The notes: generated by a model not told the origin, from the sequence alone. A DNA stretch of 64,000 nucleotides from Cellvibrionaceae bacterium (GCA_028281575.1 JANQJP010000032.1:16855-80854); one strand, 5' to 3'; counted from the first letter of the stretch, positions 18,550 through 28,865 are shown. Translations and numbers: made by a program.

Positions 18550-19170
18550 ATGGACCAGGTCTTTGTTATCAATCCAAAAGGCGGATGCGGTAAAACCACC
18601 ATTTCGACACAGATCGCCGGCTATTACGCGAACCAGGGAAAAGAGGTGTTGCTTGCCGATCACGATGCACAAAAATCGAGTTCCGATTGGATTGCCAGCC
18701 GACCTTCAGAGTGCGCTGTTATACGTTGCAAGGCGACGACGCCCGAACAAAGTTTTGATGCTGCAGGCGCCGATATTGTCGTGCACGATATGCCCGCTGC
18801 CTGGACCTTAAAGCAGGTCGACGAAGTGATTCGCGATGGCGACCGTCTACTAATTCCTGTGCTCTCATCGCCAACGGATATTAAGGCGTGCCTGCGCTTT
18901 ATTATGGGCTTAAATCGCGAAGGTGTGATGGATAAGCATGTCTCGGTTGGCCTTATTGCCAATAAAGTTCGCCCTAACACGCGCTATTTCATGGTGCTGC
19001 AAAGTTTCTTAAAGCGTCTGGATTTACCGATGATCGGTCAGCTAAGAGATACGCAAAACTATATTCGCCTGATGGACAGGGGCCTGTGTTTATTTGATCT
19101 GCCTGAAAGCAAAGTCCAGCGCGATGTTGATGAGTGGTTTTTGATTTTAAACTGGCTCGATCTCGATTAA
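18550..19170 (+). CDS. Orphan ParA/MinD-type ATPase
   Basis: A 206-residue deviant Walker A ATPase. Residues 9-16 read PKGGCGKT, with signature Lys10 and P-loop Lys15. The switch I region is DHDAQKSS (about 38-45) and the Walker B Asp is around 80. Such short ParA proteins without a ParB partner usually position protein cargo on the nucleoid (chemosensory arrays, carboxysomes, flagella). It is followed on the same strand by a response regulator and a soluble chemoreceptor, so array or receptor positioning is a fair guess. It is not a plasmid partition locus. Confidence 0.8.
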   Translation: MDQVFVINPKGGCGKTTISTQIAGYYANQGKEVLLADHDAQKSSSDWIASRPSECAVIRCKATTPEQSFDAAGADIVVHDMPAAWTLKQVDEVIRDGDRLLIPVLSSPTDIKACLRFIMGLNREGVMDKHVSVGLIANKVRPNTRYFMVLQSFLKRLDLPMIGQLRDTQNYIRLMDRGLCLFDLPESKVQRDVDEWFLILNWLDLD

Positions 19171-19262
19171 GCCCCGACTTTCCCTCTCGCCTGAACACCC
19201 AGTGATTTTCGTCTGATAGCTGCTAGAGTTAATGCATACGTACATGAAGTAGAGGCGTCGTT

Positions 19263-20468
19263 ATGCAGCAGGATCGCGTGTTAATTATTGATGACGATAA
19301 GCTCGTTCAGGATGTTTTACGAAAGTCTCTCGACACTAAGTACGAAGTACACAGTGCCTTCTCGGGAGAAGAGGGCATCACTGCTGTCAATGATTGTGAA
19401 CCGAGCGTGATTCTGTTGGATGTCGAAATGCCCGGCCAAAACGGCTACGAGGTGTGCGATCAACTCAAGCGAAATGGTTCAACACAAGATATTCCCATTA
19501 TTTTTCTTTCGTCAAAGAGTTCTCTGCGCGAGCGCCTGCTCGGCTATGAAGTCGGCGGAGATGATTATCTGGTCAAGCCTTGTGATAAAGAAGAATTGCA
19601 TGTAAAGCTTGAACGGCTGACGCACTATTCTCATGAACGGCAGAGCCTGGAAAAAACGGCTCAGGCGGCACAGGCGACGGCGATGGAGGCGCTGGCGACA
19701 AGTTTTGAGCTCGGCAAGGCGCTGCGTTTTGTTGAGGCGTCTTACAGCGCCCCCAGCTTTGATGTACTCGCGAGTCAACTGCTGGATTTTTGCCGGGACT
19801 TACAATTGACTACTGTATTACTTGTGGTGACACGCCAGGGCCGTAAATATTATTCGACGAGTGCACAGGTCGTACCTCCGCTTGAAGCTGAAGTTCTGGA
19901 CCTATTGCATTCGGGCAAGCGTATTGAAGATTTCGGGTGCCGCACGCAAATCAACTATCTGCAAGTGTCAGTTCTGGTCAAAAACATGCCGCTTGATGAT
20001 CGCGCCCGTTATGGTCGCATAAAAGATGCGCTGCCTTTCGTGCTCGGTGCCGCAGATGCAAAGGTGAGAGTACTGGACGCTGAAAATGCACTTACCGCAC
20101 AAACCGCACAATTAAGCGCAGCGGTCGAGACGGTTAACCTGAGTTTGGCGGATATGCGTGAGGGCTATGGTAACAATGGGTCAGCCCTGTCTTCGGTGAT
20201 GTCGGAGTTAGAGGCGACCCTGGCCTTTGACTTGCGTAAGATGGGTTTCGATCAAGAACAGGAAGATTGGCTGCACGACAAAATCGAGTCGGCATCGAAC
20301 AGTATTCACTCGTGTATGCGTGAAAGTGATACACAGGAGACGCTGTTGTCCCAAGTGGTGGACATGCTTGAAAAGCTCACTGGCGAACAGCACCGCATTA
20401 TTCAGGAAACACTCAATAACCAGCCGCTCGAGGAATACGATACTTCTGACGACGTTGAGTTGTTTTAA
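19263..20468 (+). CDS. Response regulator with GAF-like/coiled-coil output
   Basis: A 401-residue protein. Residues 1-120 form a CheY-like receiver with the acidic pocket (IDDDK), phospho-acceptor Asp53 (LLDVEMPG) and Lys105 (YLVKPCD). A helical linker (about 120-160) leads to a region of about 150 residues that looks GAF-like, then a long helical tail. There is no DNA-binding, GGDEF or HD domain, so output is probably by protein contact. The SD GAGG precedes the ATG. Its place between the ParA-like and chemoreceptor genes suggests one signalling unit. Confidence 0.78.
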   Translation: MQQDRVLIIDDDKLVQDVLRKSLDTKYEVHSAFSGEEGITAVNDCEPSVILLDVEMPGQNGYEVCDQLKRNGSTQDIPIIFLSSKSSLRERLLGYEVGGDDYLVKPCDKEELHVKLERLTHYSHERQSLEKTAQAAQATAMEALATSFELGKALRFVEASYSAPSFDVLASQLLDFCRDLQLTTVLLVVTRQGRKYYSTSAQVVPPLEAEVLDLLHSGKRIEDFGCRTQINYLQVSVLVKNMPLDDRARYGRIKDALPFVLGAADAKVRVLDAENALTAQTAQLSAAVETVNLSLADMREGYGNNGSALSSVMSELEATLAFDLRKMGFDQEQEDWLHDKIESASNSIHSCMRESDTQETLLSQVVDMLEKLTGEQHRIIQETLNNQPLEEYDTSDDVELF

Positions 20469-20717
20469 GCGCAAGTAGTTTCTTGGCTGTAGCGATAGCC
20501 TGCTTTGCCTTTAGGAACACGCGCTGGTGCTTCATCAATCTCCAGGTGATTCTTATCTCTTCTGATTTATCTCCCCAGGTTATTCTCGGGCGAAGCAAAT
20601 ATAACCAAAAAATATCATTATTCGCGCCTAAGTTTGGGCAAAAGCCTCGCAGCTGAGCTTTACTGAAGGGACGGAAAAATAATATCCACATGTATTATCG
20701 GGACGTTTGGGTGGTTT

Positions 20718-23504
20718 ATGTTTAAAAATCTGTTACGCAAGTTAAGTGGTTTTGACGAGGCTCTTGCTCAAGAGCGACAAAAAGTGCATCAGGTACAGCA
20801 GGTGCTCGATCAGTCGATCGACGCTGTAGTGACAATTGACGACAACAACAACGTGACGTTTTTTAATCATGCCGCTGAAGCGCTTTGGGGTTATAGCCCA
20901 GACGAAGTGATTGGGCGCAATGTAAAAATGTTGGTGCCCTCGGAAATTCAAAGCGCCCATGATAGCTATGTGAACGCAAATCGAAAAACCCACATCGATA
21001 AAATTGTTGGCACCTTTCGCGAAGTGGAAATTCAACGCAAAGATGGCTCGCGCATCTGGGGAAGCTTGTCGTTATCGCGTATCCAATTTGGCGAACAGAC
21101 GCATTACACCGCTTTTGTGCGGGAAATGACTGAAGAGCGAAACTCGCGTGAGTTTATTCAGCAGACCCTTGAGCAGGCAATCGATGGTGTTATCACAATT
21201 GATGATCAAAACATTGTGCGTTTATTTAACAAGGCGGCTGAAGAACTGTGGGGTTACAAGCGCGAAGAAGTCATTGGTAAAAACGTTAAAATGCTGGTGC
21301 CCAGTGAGCTGCGCGCGGATCATGATAGCTACGTCAACGCCAATCGCACAACGCGCGTCGATAAAATTGTTGGTACCAGTCGCGAGGTACAAATAGAACG
21401 TAAAGACGGTGAGCGCACCTGGTGTAATTTGGCCTTATCGCGCATTCACATTGGCGACAAGATGCATTACACGGCTTTTGTTCGCGATGTGACTGAGGAG
21501 AAAGCGCAGCGCGAATATATTGCTCAAGTATTAGAGCAAGCAATTGATGGCGTTGTATCCATCGATCCTCAAAATAATATCACTGTATTTAATAAGGCCG
21601 CGGAGGCGTTGTGGGGTTATTCGCGCGAGGAGGTCTTAGGTAAAAATGTCAAAATGCTCGTGCCCCTCGATTTGCAGGCAAGCCATGACGAACTTGTCAA
21701 CGCGAACCGTACAACACGCGTTGATAAAATTGTTGGTACGAGCAGAGAGGTGCCAATTTATCGTAAGGACGGGAAAAAGTTCTGGGGTAACTTGGCGTTA
21801 TCGCGGATCGAAGTCAACGGAGAATTACATTACACCGCATTTATTAAGGATGTGACGGAAGAAGTAAAACGGCGTGGAGAATTTGAAACGCTATCTCTTG
21901 TTGCGAATAAAACAGATAATTCCGTAATTATCACGGATGCCGAAGGCAAAATTGAATATATTAATCCCGGTTTTACAAAATTAACGGGCTATACACTTGA
22001 GCAATGCGCGGGTAAAAAACCGGGCGACATTCTTCAGGGGCCAGACACAGATCTTGATACTAAGCGTCGTATCCGGAAAAAGCTTGATGCCCGTGAACCC
22101 TTTTATGATGAGATTTTAAACTACGATCAACACGGTACTAGCTACTGGATTTCGCTGGCGATTAATCCTGTATTTAATGAAGATGGTGAGTTGGTTCGCT
22201 TTATTTCAATTCAAGCGAATGTGACTGAAACCAAGGTGCGCGCGCTCGAATTTAATTACAAACTTGAAGCTATTAGTCGTGCGTCAGCAATTGCTGAATT
22301 TACGCTCGACGGCAATTTTGAATACGCTAACGAAAACTATTTGAAAATATTTGGTTTGACGTCTTTTGATGAGCTTCGCGGCCAGAAACTCGAAACGATG
22401 ATGCACGATAGTTTTGTGACGAGCAGTGAATATTCCGCACTCAAAAACAAGTTAGATAGTGGGGAATTTGTAAGCGGCGAGTTCCAACACAAAACGCAAT
22501 CAGGCGAAACCCGTTGGATAAACGGTTCGTTTAATCCAATTTTTAGTACCTCGGGTGAGGTCAAAAAATTTGTAATGTTCGGCGAAGATGTCTCGGCGAA
22601 AAAGGATGGTATTCAACGTTTGGCCGACTCGCTTAAAAGCCTTGAAGGTGGAGACCTGACATCGCGGGTTGATGGTGAGTTCGGTGAAGAACTCAACATG
22701 CTGAGAGATTCATTAAATGTATCGATGCAGAAGCTTCAAGACACTATGCATACGATTCTCACCATCGCAGAAGGCGTGCAAGTCGGTTCTGGAGAAATCG
22801 CAAAAGGCAATACTGAATTAAGCAGCCGGGTGGAAATGCAGGCGGCTTCGCTGGAAGAAACTGCGTCCACAATGGAGGAGTTAACGGCTTCGGCGAAAAA
22901 TAATGCGGAAAATGCAACCGCGGTAAATGTGCGTGCTCAGGAATCCGGTTCGGCTGCTGAAAAAGGTGTTTCCGTCGTCGCCAAAGCGGTAAAAGCGATG
23001 ACTGAAATTTCTGAATCCAGTAAGAAAATTTCCGACATTATCAGCGTGATAGACGACATTGCATTTCAAACCAACTTGCTTGCGTTAAACGCGGCGGTGG
23101 AGGCCGCAAGAGCAGGTGAACAGGGCAGAGGTTTTGCCGTTGTAGCGGGTGAGGTGAGAAATCTGGCGCAGCGCTCGGCGCAGGCTGCAAAGGAAATTGG
23201 CAGTTTAATTAGCGACTCGGTAAATAAAGTGCAGGAAGGTACAAGCTTAGTGGAAAATTCCGGGTCGACACTCGAAGATATCGCCACTTCGGTGCTCGAA
23301 GTGACGACGATGGTAACGGAAATTACCGAAGCAAGTCGCAACCAGCTCGAGGGTATTCAACAGGCAAACTCAGCAGTTGCAAATATGGACAGTATTACCC
23401 AGCAAAATGCCGCGCTGGTTGAAGAAGTGACGTCAGCAAGTGCCGAAATGAGTGGTTCGGCCGACAGAATGCGCCGCGATTTAGATTTCTTCAAAATCCG
23501 TTAG
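20718..23504 (+). CDS. Soluble methyl-accepting chemotaxis protein with five PAS domains
   Basis: A 928-residue receptor without transmembrane helices. Three nearly identical PAS repeats start at Leu30, Leu151 and Leu272, exactly 121 residues apart, each with ALWGY and KMLVP motifs. A fourth PAS (about 391-509, LQGPDTD) and a fifth (about 515-635) follow, then a HAMP-like segment (about 636-690) and a full MCP signalling domain with the tip [20 protein letters not shown]. There is no C-terminal tethering pentapeptide. It probably senses a cytoplasmic redox, gas or small-molecule signal through PAS cofactors; the ligand is unknown. Confidence 0.9.
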   Translation: MFKNLLRKLSGFDEALAQERQKVHQVQQVLDQSIDAVVTIDDNNNVTFFNHAAEALWGYSPDEVIGRNVKMLVPSEIQSAHDSYVNANRKTHIDKIVGTFREVEIQRKDGSRIWGSLSLSRIQFGEQTHYTAFVREMTEERNSREFIQQTLEQAIDGVITIDDQNIVRLFNKAAEELWGYKREEVIGKNVKMLVPSELRADHDSYVNANRTTRVDKIVGTSREVQIERKDGERTWCNLALSRIHIGDKMHYTAFVRDVTEEKAQREYIAQVLEQAIDGVVSIDPQNNITVFNKAAEALWGYSREEVLGKNVKMLVPLDLQASHDELVNANRTTRVDKIVGTSREVPIYRKDGKKFWGNLALSRIEVNGELHYTAFIKDVTEEVKRRGEFETLSLVANKTDNSVIITDAEGKIEYINPGFTKLTGYTLEQCAGKKPGDILQGPDTDLDTKRRIRKKLDAREPFYDEILNYDQHGTSYWISLAINPVFNEDGELVRFISIQANVTETKVRALEFNYKLEAISRASAIAEFTLDGNFEYANENYLKIFGLTSFDELRGQKLETMMHDSFVTSSEYSALKNKLDSGEFVSGEFQHKTQSGETRWINGSFNPIFSTSGEVKKFVMFGEDVSAKKDGIQRLADSLKSLEGGDLTSRVDGEFGEELNMLRDSLNVSMQKLQDTMHTILTIAEGVQVGSGEIAKGNTELSSRVEMQAASLEETASTMEELTASAKNNAENATAVNVRAQESGSAAEKGVSVVAKAVKAMTEISESSKKISDIISVIDDIAFQTNLLALNAAVEAARAGEQGRGFAVVAGEVRNLAQRSAQAAKEIGSLISDSVNKVQEGTSLVENSGSTLEDIATSVLEVTTMVTEITEASRNQLEGIQQANSAVANMDSITQQNAALVEEVTSASAEMSGSADRMRRDLDFFKIR

Positions 23505-23539
23505 TGCATTTGTCAACAGATTCTAGCAGTGCCCCCTTA

Positions 23540-23573
23540 GCCGCGCCCGTTGGTGGCGCGGCCTATTTTTTTT
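23540..23573 (+). terminator. Rho-independent terminator of the chemoreceptor gene
   Basis: Stem GCCGCGCC (23540-23547) and GGCGCGGC (23555-23562) with a 7-nt loop is followed by CTATTTTTTTT. It lies 36 nt after the stop codon. The GC-rich perfect stem and U-tract make a classical intrinsic terminator. Confidence 0.92.
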
Positions 23574-23686
23574 CATACCTTTTTTTAACGTGTGAGATAA
23601 ACATATAATCGTTCCTTTTATCTTTCGCGCCGCGATGGTGGCGAATTTACGTTTATTTTCTGTTCTAAAATTGCGCAGAGACGAGC

Positions 23687-24427
23687 ATGACAAAGCTTCG
23701 CCAAGTACTTTTTAGTATTTCGTTCGCGCTCCTTACCTTGATTTTGGCCCTTAGTTTGTCTTGGCTGGTGCTTGGTCAGATGAACTTTTTATACGGACTC
23801 TTTCATGACCGCGCCGGTATAGGGGCTGGTATTGACCACTACGGCCCCAAAAATCGCTATAAACCCGGGTTTGGCGAGACGAGCCGCGAACAAAGGATTC
23901 AGCTATTCGCCGAAATTAATCGCGCGGTGCATAACGGAGGAGAAGGCTTAAATGATATTTTTTACCAGACCCGCTCGAGCGAGGGGCGCCAGCGCCTGTT
24001 GCGAGAGCCAGAAGTCGTGCACTTGCAGGATGTAGCTGATCTTATCGACCTACTCAAAGTTGTTGTGTTAGCAAGTTTAGTGGCTTGGTTCGCGCTGGTT
24101 GTGATGGCCCGCTATATGCCTTCGTGTAAAGTGTCCTGGCGGCGCCAGTTGGTTGGGCTTGCGGGTGTAATAGCGGTTTCATCTATCACGCTAATGATTT
24201 TTGGTCCTAAGAATGTATTTAACCAACTTCATATTTGGATTTTTCCAAAAGAGCACCAGTGGTTTTTCTACTATCAAGACTCGTTAATGTCGACATTAAT
24301 GTTGGCACCCCAGCTTTTTGGCTGGATTGCAATTGCAATGGCGGCGCTTGCGGTTATTTTTTTCTTCTCGCTAAGCCTCTTGGCGGCGGCTGTTTTGCAA
24401 AGAACTCAGTTGAAAAAGACGCCTTAA
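23687..24427 (+). CDS. DUF1461/Lit-family integral membrane protein
   Basis: A 246-residue membrane protein with four hydrophobic helices (about 8-30, 122-141, 155-172 and 208-236) and a loop between the first two. The pattern E..H..DV (His112 in EVVHLQDV) and F..LHIWIF (His182), followed by YYQDSLM, matches DUF1461 (TIGR01906). In Firmicutes, members of this family include Lit, which moves an acyl chain on lipoproteins and needs two conserved histidines. Whether this Gram-negative homologue does so is unknown. An in-frame ATG follows GAGACGAGC. Confidence 0.72.
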   Translation: MTKLRQVLFSISFALLTLILALSLSWLVLGQMNFLYGLFHDRAGIGAGIDHYGPKNRYKPGFGETSREQRIQLFAEINRAVHNGGEGLNDIFYQTRSSEGRQRLLREPEVVHLQDVADLIDLLKVVVLASLVAWFALVVMARYMPSCKVSWRRQLVGLAGVIAVSSITLMIFGPKNVFNQLHIWIFPKEHQWFFYYQDSLMSTLMLAPQLFGWIAIAMAALAVIFFFSLSLLAAAVLQRTQLKKTP

Positions 24428-24492
24428 GCTAATTTATGCCGACAACAGGGTCTTACTAGTCTTTCTTTTAATAACAAATCAAGTCGCTTAAA

Positions 24493-24517
24493 TCCTTTTT
24501 TTATAAAGGAAGTTTTT
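24493..24517 (+). terminator. Weak hairpin after DUF1461 gene
   Basis: TCCTTT and AAAGGA flank a short T-rich loop (24493-24510) and are followed by AGTTTTT. The stem is only 6 bp and A/T-rich, so it is a weak candidate for termination. Confidence 0.35.
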
Positions 24518-24726
24518 CGCGCAATTTGTCGCATAAATTATCATGCTGTCTGGAATAGCATCTATATTAATTTGAGCGATTGAAAAAAATCAAATTCGCT
24601 ACGGGGGACGCGCTGAATAGACCGAAAGACTCGGCAGGCGAAACACATGCACTTAGAGGCCTAGTTCTATTTGGGTCCCCGAAGATAAAGCAAGTGGTTT
24701 TGCTAATTATGCCATCTGGAGGTCAT

Positions 24727-25554
24727 ATGGATATTCGTCGTTTTTCATATCAGCATTTCTCCTTTCGTTACAGCGTACAAGGTCAAGGGCAACCGTTAAT
24801 CTTTGTTGGCGGTGCGTTTCAGGCGATTGATAAGCTTGGCCCTTTGGCCGATCACTGGGCGTCGCACTATCGCTTGATACTGATCGAGCTGCCAGGATTT
24901 GGTGAGTCCGATTTTCTTCCCGCCAGCTACGGTTTTGAGTTCACTGCTGAATGCATAAGTGCCGTCGCGCAGGAGTTAGGCGTGCGGAACGCTGTGCTTG
25001 TTGGTACGAGTTACGGCTCCCCATCGGTTTACCGGTTTGTTGCAAAAAATCAAAATTGCGTGAAAGCTATGGTGCTCGGCGGGAGTTGTACTTCGATCGA
25101 TAGGTTTATGGAGTATCAGATCAGGATGATGCTATGGATTGTTCGTTCACATCGCGTGAATATGTTTCCAAAAGCCTTTACTGAGATTATGTGCAATATG
25201 CGTGAGGAAGACATTCCAAACGCCAAGCGCATTCACGGGATATTGTTGCGCTCGCTCAGCCGCATGGATGATGATGCCCGCGAAAAGTTTTTCGCTAATT
25301 CCGTGCGCTTACTCGGTGCGACGCTGCCGAAGCGTAGAATTGATGTGCCTACGCTCGTGTTTACGGGTGAGCATGACCAATTTACTCGCGCAGAACGCAT
25401 GTCAGAATTTTCTGAGTATTGTTGGGATTTGCGTATAGTCAGATTGCCGAATTCAGATCACATGTATCACTTGGAGCAAACCGAGCGAACATTGCAGCTG
25501 ATTGATAAGTTTGTCGATGGACTTGAGGATGTTGAGCTTAGCATGGTGGGCTGA
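24727..25554 (+). CDS. Alpha/beta-hydrolase fold protein
   Basis: About 275 residues from the ATG at 24727. The nucleophile elbow is VGTSYGS (Ser), the acid is likely in FTGEHDQFT and the histidine in NSDHMYHLEQ. An oxyanion region follows the first strand (FVGGAFQ). I chose 24727 because a strong GGAGG lies 4 nt upstream and the fold starts right after it; the frame is open to a TTG at 24580, but that extension has no domain. Substrate cannot be told; such proteins include esterases, haloalkane dehalogenase-like enzymes and thioesterase-like partners. Confidence 0.78.
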   Translation: MDIRRFSYQHFSFRYSVQGQGQPLIFVGGAFQAIDKLGPLADHWASHYRLILIELPGFGESDFLPASYGFEFTAECISAVAQELGVRNAVLVGTSYGSPSVYRFVAKNQNCVKAMVLGGSCTSIDRFMEYQIRMMLWIVRSHRVNMFPKAFTEIMCNMREEDIPNAKRIHGILLRSLSRMDDDAREKFFANSVRLLGATLPKRRIDVPTLVFTGEHDQFTRAERMSEFSEYCWDLRIVRLPNSDHMYHLEQTERTLQLIDKFVDGLEDVELSMVG

Positions 25555-25574
25555 TTATTCGCTTCGATCCGCAG

Positions 25575-25671
25575 CCTGTTTGAGCCAGGTTTTCTAAAAC
25601 GCGTCAAGCCATTCATGGCGCTCCCGCAATTCTTCCTGAATTGAGGGTTTAGAAAACCCGGCGCAAACAGG
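25575..25671. repeat. Inverted-repeat element, 24-bp arms
   Basis: Two 24-nt arms, 25575-25598 and 25648-25671, are inverted copies with two mismatches; both contain CCTGTTTG and GGTTTTCTAAA on the relevant strands. The 49-nt centre contains smaller dyads such as CAATTC/GAATTG, and GGGTTTAGAAAACCC overlaps the right arm. It sits between the convergent hydrolase and porin genes and could be a small mobile repeat or a bidirectional terminator. Confidence 0.65.
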
Positions 25672-25710
25672 TCGTTCAAAGTGTTGGTGCGCTTAAGCAG
25701 AGTAGTAATC

Positions 25711-25745
25711 AAAGCTGCCTGTTAGTGATAGCGGCTTTTGTTTTA
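25711..25745 (+). terminator. Terminator after alpha/beta-hydrolase gene
   Basis: AAAGCTGC (25711-25718) pairs with GCGGCTTT (25731-25738) with one G-U pair, followed by TGTTTT. On the minus strand the stem has one mismatch and could also end the nrt-porin transcript. Confidence 0.5.
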
Positions 25746-25765
25746 AACATGCCAGCGCGCGCAGT

Positions 25766-26989
25766 TTAGATCTTTGTAGACGCCATTAACCAAATTTTGG
25801 TCGTGTCAGTCGCAAACTCATCCGCGCTGTAATCGGATGCTTTAAACAACAGATCAATCGGTCCAACTTTGCCTTTTAAGACTAGCCCGATTTCGGAACC
25901 GAGATCGTCAAAACCTGAGACATCGGAGTCGTCTGACGTGTAAGCGTGATAGACAACGGAGCCGCTGACTTTGCCAAATTTGCCGCCGACAGACGCATAC
26001 ATGTCCTGAATGCCGCCAGCGATATTGCCCGTACCGCCGCCGAGGAATTTATCGCTCCAGCCTTGGAACTTGTGCAACGTTGCAAGTGGCGTAATAAATT
26101 GGCCGTTAGATTCGTCAGAACCGAGCACTTGATAGCCTGCTGTAACTTTAATGGGTTTGAAGTTGTAAGAACCTTCAAGTTCCATAAAGTCAGCCGTGTA
26201 GTCCGCAGGATTGTCTGCCGCACTTGATTGCGTGGCGTACTCAACAGAGTAACCAAAGCCTTCACTAGAACCGGCAAAGCGCAGTCCGTAAGTGTCCGTA
26301 GAGTATTGCACCAGATCTTCGTTATCAATGAGGTAGCCGTAGGCTGTCAGTGAACCTGCTTTGCCAAATTTATAGTTGGCGTTGAGTAAAAACGTGGTAC
26401 TGGCGTTGTCGCCCGCTGGAGAGCGGTCATCACCAAAAATACGATTGACGTTATAAACATAGGCACCAAAGAGGGTGAGATCTTCGACGCTTGTGTTTTT
26501 TACAGAAAATGCATCGTAGGTTTGCTCATTCTGTCTCCATGCAACACCGCCAATAAAACGCTGATTATCCAGTACAATGCGTTGTCGACCATAACGTACA
26601 ACGGTGTCGTTAGCCTTGTACTGCAAAAATGCCTGGTTGAGGTCAGTGCCTTCCGGGTCGGCAATAGTGGCAGAGCCTGGGAAGGTTGGACCACCGGGAC
26701 CGGTGTTGTAATCGACTTCGATTAATTCAGAAACCTGGTCGAATTCGATAAATCCATTAAAGCCGTTGTAGGTACCGGTAGTAAAATTTAAGCGTGTGAG
26801 TAGTGTATTTGCTGTAGCGCCGTCGGTGCCGTCTTGCTCAACATCTTCGAACCGATAGCGAAAACTGAGAGAAGCCGTGCTTTCTTTTAAGGCTTCCATT
26901 ATTGTTTTTTCTTCTTCCGCAACGGAATTTGCAGAAAAGAGCACTGCCGAAATTGCTGTTGCCAGCAAGGTTTTTTGTAGGTTTTTCAT
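25766..26989 (-). CDS. Alginate-export-type outer-membrane porin in nitrate operon
   Basis: A 407-residue outer-membrane beta-barrel. A 24-residue signal peptide ends in NSVA, alternating polar/apolar strands follow, and the C terminus ends KIWLMASTKI. FRYRFEDVEQDG and YGRQRIVLDNQRFIGG are typical of the alginate_exp/OprD-like long porins of marine gammaproteobacteria. It lies 36 nt after the ATPase gene with a GGGGG SD, so it is part of the nrt operon. The context suggests it passes nitrate or nitrite rather than alginate. Confidence 0.82.
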   Translation of the reverse strand: MKNLQKTLLATAISAVLFSANSVAEEEKTIMEALKESTASLSFRYRFEDVEQDGTDGATANTLLTRLNFTTGTYNGFNGFIEFDQVSELIEVDYNTGPGGPTFPGSATIADPEGTDLNQAFLQYKANDTVVRYGRQRIVLDNQRFIGGVAWRQNEQTYDAFSVKNTSVEDLTLFGAYVYNVNRIFGDDRSPAGDNASTTFLLNANYKFGKAGSLTAYGYLIDNEDLVQYSTDTYGLRFAGSSEGFGYSVEYATQSSAADNPADYTADFMELEGSYNFKPIKVTAGYQVLGSDESNGQFITPLATLHKFQGWSDKFLGGGTGNIAGGIQDMYASVGGKFGKVSGSVVYHAYTSDDSDVSGFDDLGSEIGLVLKGKVGPIDLLFKASDYSADEFATDTTKIWLMASTKI

Positions 26990-27025
26990 TGTTACCCCCT
27001 AAGTTAGTGTCAAACCCCAAAGAAT

Positions 27026-28807
27026 TTATGCATTTGCGACCTGTTTTTCCTCTTTATCGGCTTTAGCCGTTTCGAGAGGTTTTTCTTCTATAGTGATGTT
27101 TTCTATTTTTGTTGCGGCTTCGTTTTGTTTTACTTTTTCACCTGCGGGACCGTGCTCGTACTCTTCTAAGAAACAGAGTAATTCTTCGCGTAAGCGATAG
27201 TAGTCAGGGTGCTCGAGCAGTTGTTTGCGAGTGCGCGGGCGAGGTAGGTCAACTTCCATGATCTTGCCAACCTTTGCGTTGGGTCCGTTTGTCATCATAA
27301 CGACGCGGTCAGCCAATAATATTGCTTCGTCAACATCGTGAGTCACGCATATCGCTGTAACTTGCGTGCGCTTCCATACTTCCATTAATACCTCCTGCAG
27401 TTCCCAGCGTGTCAATGAATCGAGCATGCCAAAGGGTTCGTCCAGTAGGAGTAGTTTAGGCGATAAAGCGAAAGCACGTGCGATACCTACGCGTTGTTTC
27501 ATGCCATTAGAAAGCTCAGCCGCTTTTTTATCCATGGAATCGCCCAAGCCGACGCGTGATAAATAATATTCGACGATCTCTTTGCGATCTTTTTTGCTGC
27601 CGTGTGGGTATACACGCTCGACACCCAGTTCCACATTTTCACGCGCGGTAAGCCAGGGAAACAATGAGGGTGCCTGGAATACAACACCGCGATCCGGGCC
27701 AGCGGTATTGACTTCTTTACCGTCGAGAATAATGGCGCCTTTACTAATATCATTAAGTCCGGCGACCATACTTAGTACCGTGGATTTACCACAACCCGAA
27801 TGGCCGATAAGGGAAATAAATTCGCCCTTGCGCATTTTTAAGTCAAAGTCTTCAACTACCGTTAAAGGACCTTTGGGGGTTGGGTACACTTTGTCAATTT
27901 GTGAGAATTCCACGTAGCGTTCGAGAGCGATAGATTTTGCTTTCGCGGCACTCGCCGCCGCTTTATTTGGAAAACCTGAAGCGGTGTTTGGTTGAATATC
28001 GGGGAGTACCAAGGATTCGTCTGTTGTCGCGGCTTCCATACCCACCTGAATTAAATACTCGGTAATTTCTTTGCGCAGTTTTTTGAAATTTTCATCGTGG
28101 TTCATTTCGGTTCGATCGCGCGGTCGGGGGATATCGATAACAAATTCAGGACCTAGATTTGCATTTGGTCCCGGGTTTAATGGAATAACCCGATCGGCGA
28201 GAAGAATAGCTTCATCGACGTCGTTAGTGATAAGCAGTATCGTCTTCTTTTCCTTTTGCGAGATATCGTTTATCTCGTCCTGTAACTTGGAGCGCGTTAA
28301 CGCATCCAACGCGGAAAGTGGCTCGTCGAGTAATAACATTTCAGGCTGCATCGAAAGTGCGCGTGCGACGGCAACACGCTGACGCATACCGCCACTCAGT
28401 TCGGCTGGCCGCCTATCTACGGCGTGCGATAAACCAACCATGTCAATATATTTCATTACGTGTTCACGACGCTTTGCGCGCGACCAGGAAGCGAAAACTC
28501 TATCGACCGCTAGTGAAATATTGCTGTACACGGTAAGCCAGGGCATTAGCGAGTAGCTCTGAAACACAATACCGCGCTCAGGGTGCGCTCCAGTGACAGG
28601 TTTGCCTTTAAACAGCACTTCGCCTTGATCGGGACTGATAAGACCGGCGATGGTGGATACCAGTGTTGTTTTTCCGCTTCCGGAAAATCCGACGATGGCG
28701 ACGAATTCGCCTTCTTCAATATCCAGATTGATGCCAGAAAGAACTTCGGTAACGTTTTTTCCTGTTCCGTAGTTCTTAGATACATTTTTGAGCTCACAAA
28801 AAGCCAT
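27026..28807 (-). CDS. Nitrate/nitrite-type ABC transporter, fused double ATPase
   Basis: A 593-residue protein made of two ABC ATPase domains in tandem. The first (about 1-240) has [17 protein letters not shown] and [11 protein letters not shown]; the second (about 305-545) has [17 protein letters not shown] (one change from SGG) and [12 protein letters not shown] linker of about 60 residues separates them and a charged tail ends the protein. Both halves look like NrtD/SsuB-type subunits. Cyanobacterial systems use separate NrtC and NrtD; here both sites are on one chain. Upstream are the permease and binding protein genes. Confidence 0.9.
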   Translation of the reverse strand: MAFCELKNVSKNYGTGKNVTEVLSGINLDIEEGEFVAIVGFSGSGKTTLVSTIAGLISPDQGEVLFKGKPVTGAHPERGIVFQSYSLMPWLTVYSNISLAVDRVFASWSRAKRREHVMKYIDMVGLSHAVDRRPAELSGGMRQRVAVARALSMQPEMLLLDEPLSALDALTRSKLQDEINDISQKEKKTILLITNDVDEAILLADRVIPLNPGPNANLGPEFVIDIPRPRDRTEMNHDENFKKLRKEITEYLIQVGMEAATTDESLVLPDIQPNTASGFPNKAAASAAKAKSIALERYVEFSQIDKVYPTPKGPLTVVEDFDLKMRKGEFISLIGHSGCGKSTVLSMVAGLNDISKGAIILDGKEVNTAGPDRGVVFQAPSLFPWLTARENVELGVERVYPHGSKKDRKEIVEYYLSRVGLGDSMDKKAAELSNGMKQRVGIARAFALSPKLLLLDEPFGMLDSLTRWELQEVLMEVWKRTQVTAICVTHDVDEAILLADRVVMMTNGPNAKVGKIMEVDLPRPRTRKQLLEHPDYYRLREELLCFLEEYEHGPAGEKVKQNEAATKIENITIEEKPLETAKADKEEKQVANA

Positions 28808-28865
28808 GATTAACTCGCTTAATTAAAAATCTTTTGTGTGCTCGGCTGGCAAGCCGAGCGGTTAA

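Noticed and set aside
18550..19170. Plasmid or chromosome partition locus
   Set aside because: No ParB gene or parS-like repeats nearby, and the ATPase is of the short orphan type.
22000..22100. LOV photoreceptor domain in the fourth PAS of the chemoreceptor
   Set aside because: The segment has a similar LQGPDTD loop, but the LOV cysteine motif is replaced by GKKPGDILQ, so flavin-cysteine photochemistry is not possible.
25766..26989. True alginate exporter AlgE
   Set aside because: No alginate synthesis genes nearby; position inside the nrt operon favours a small-anion porin of the same barrel family.
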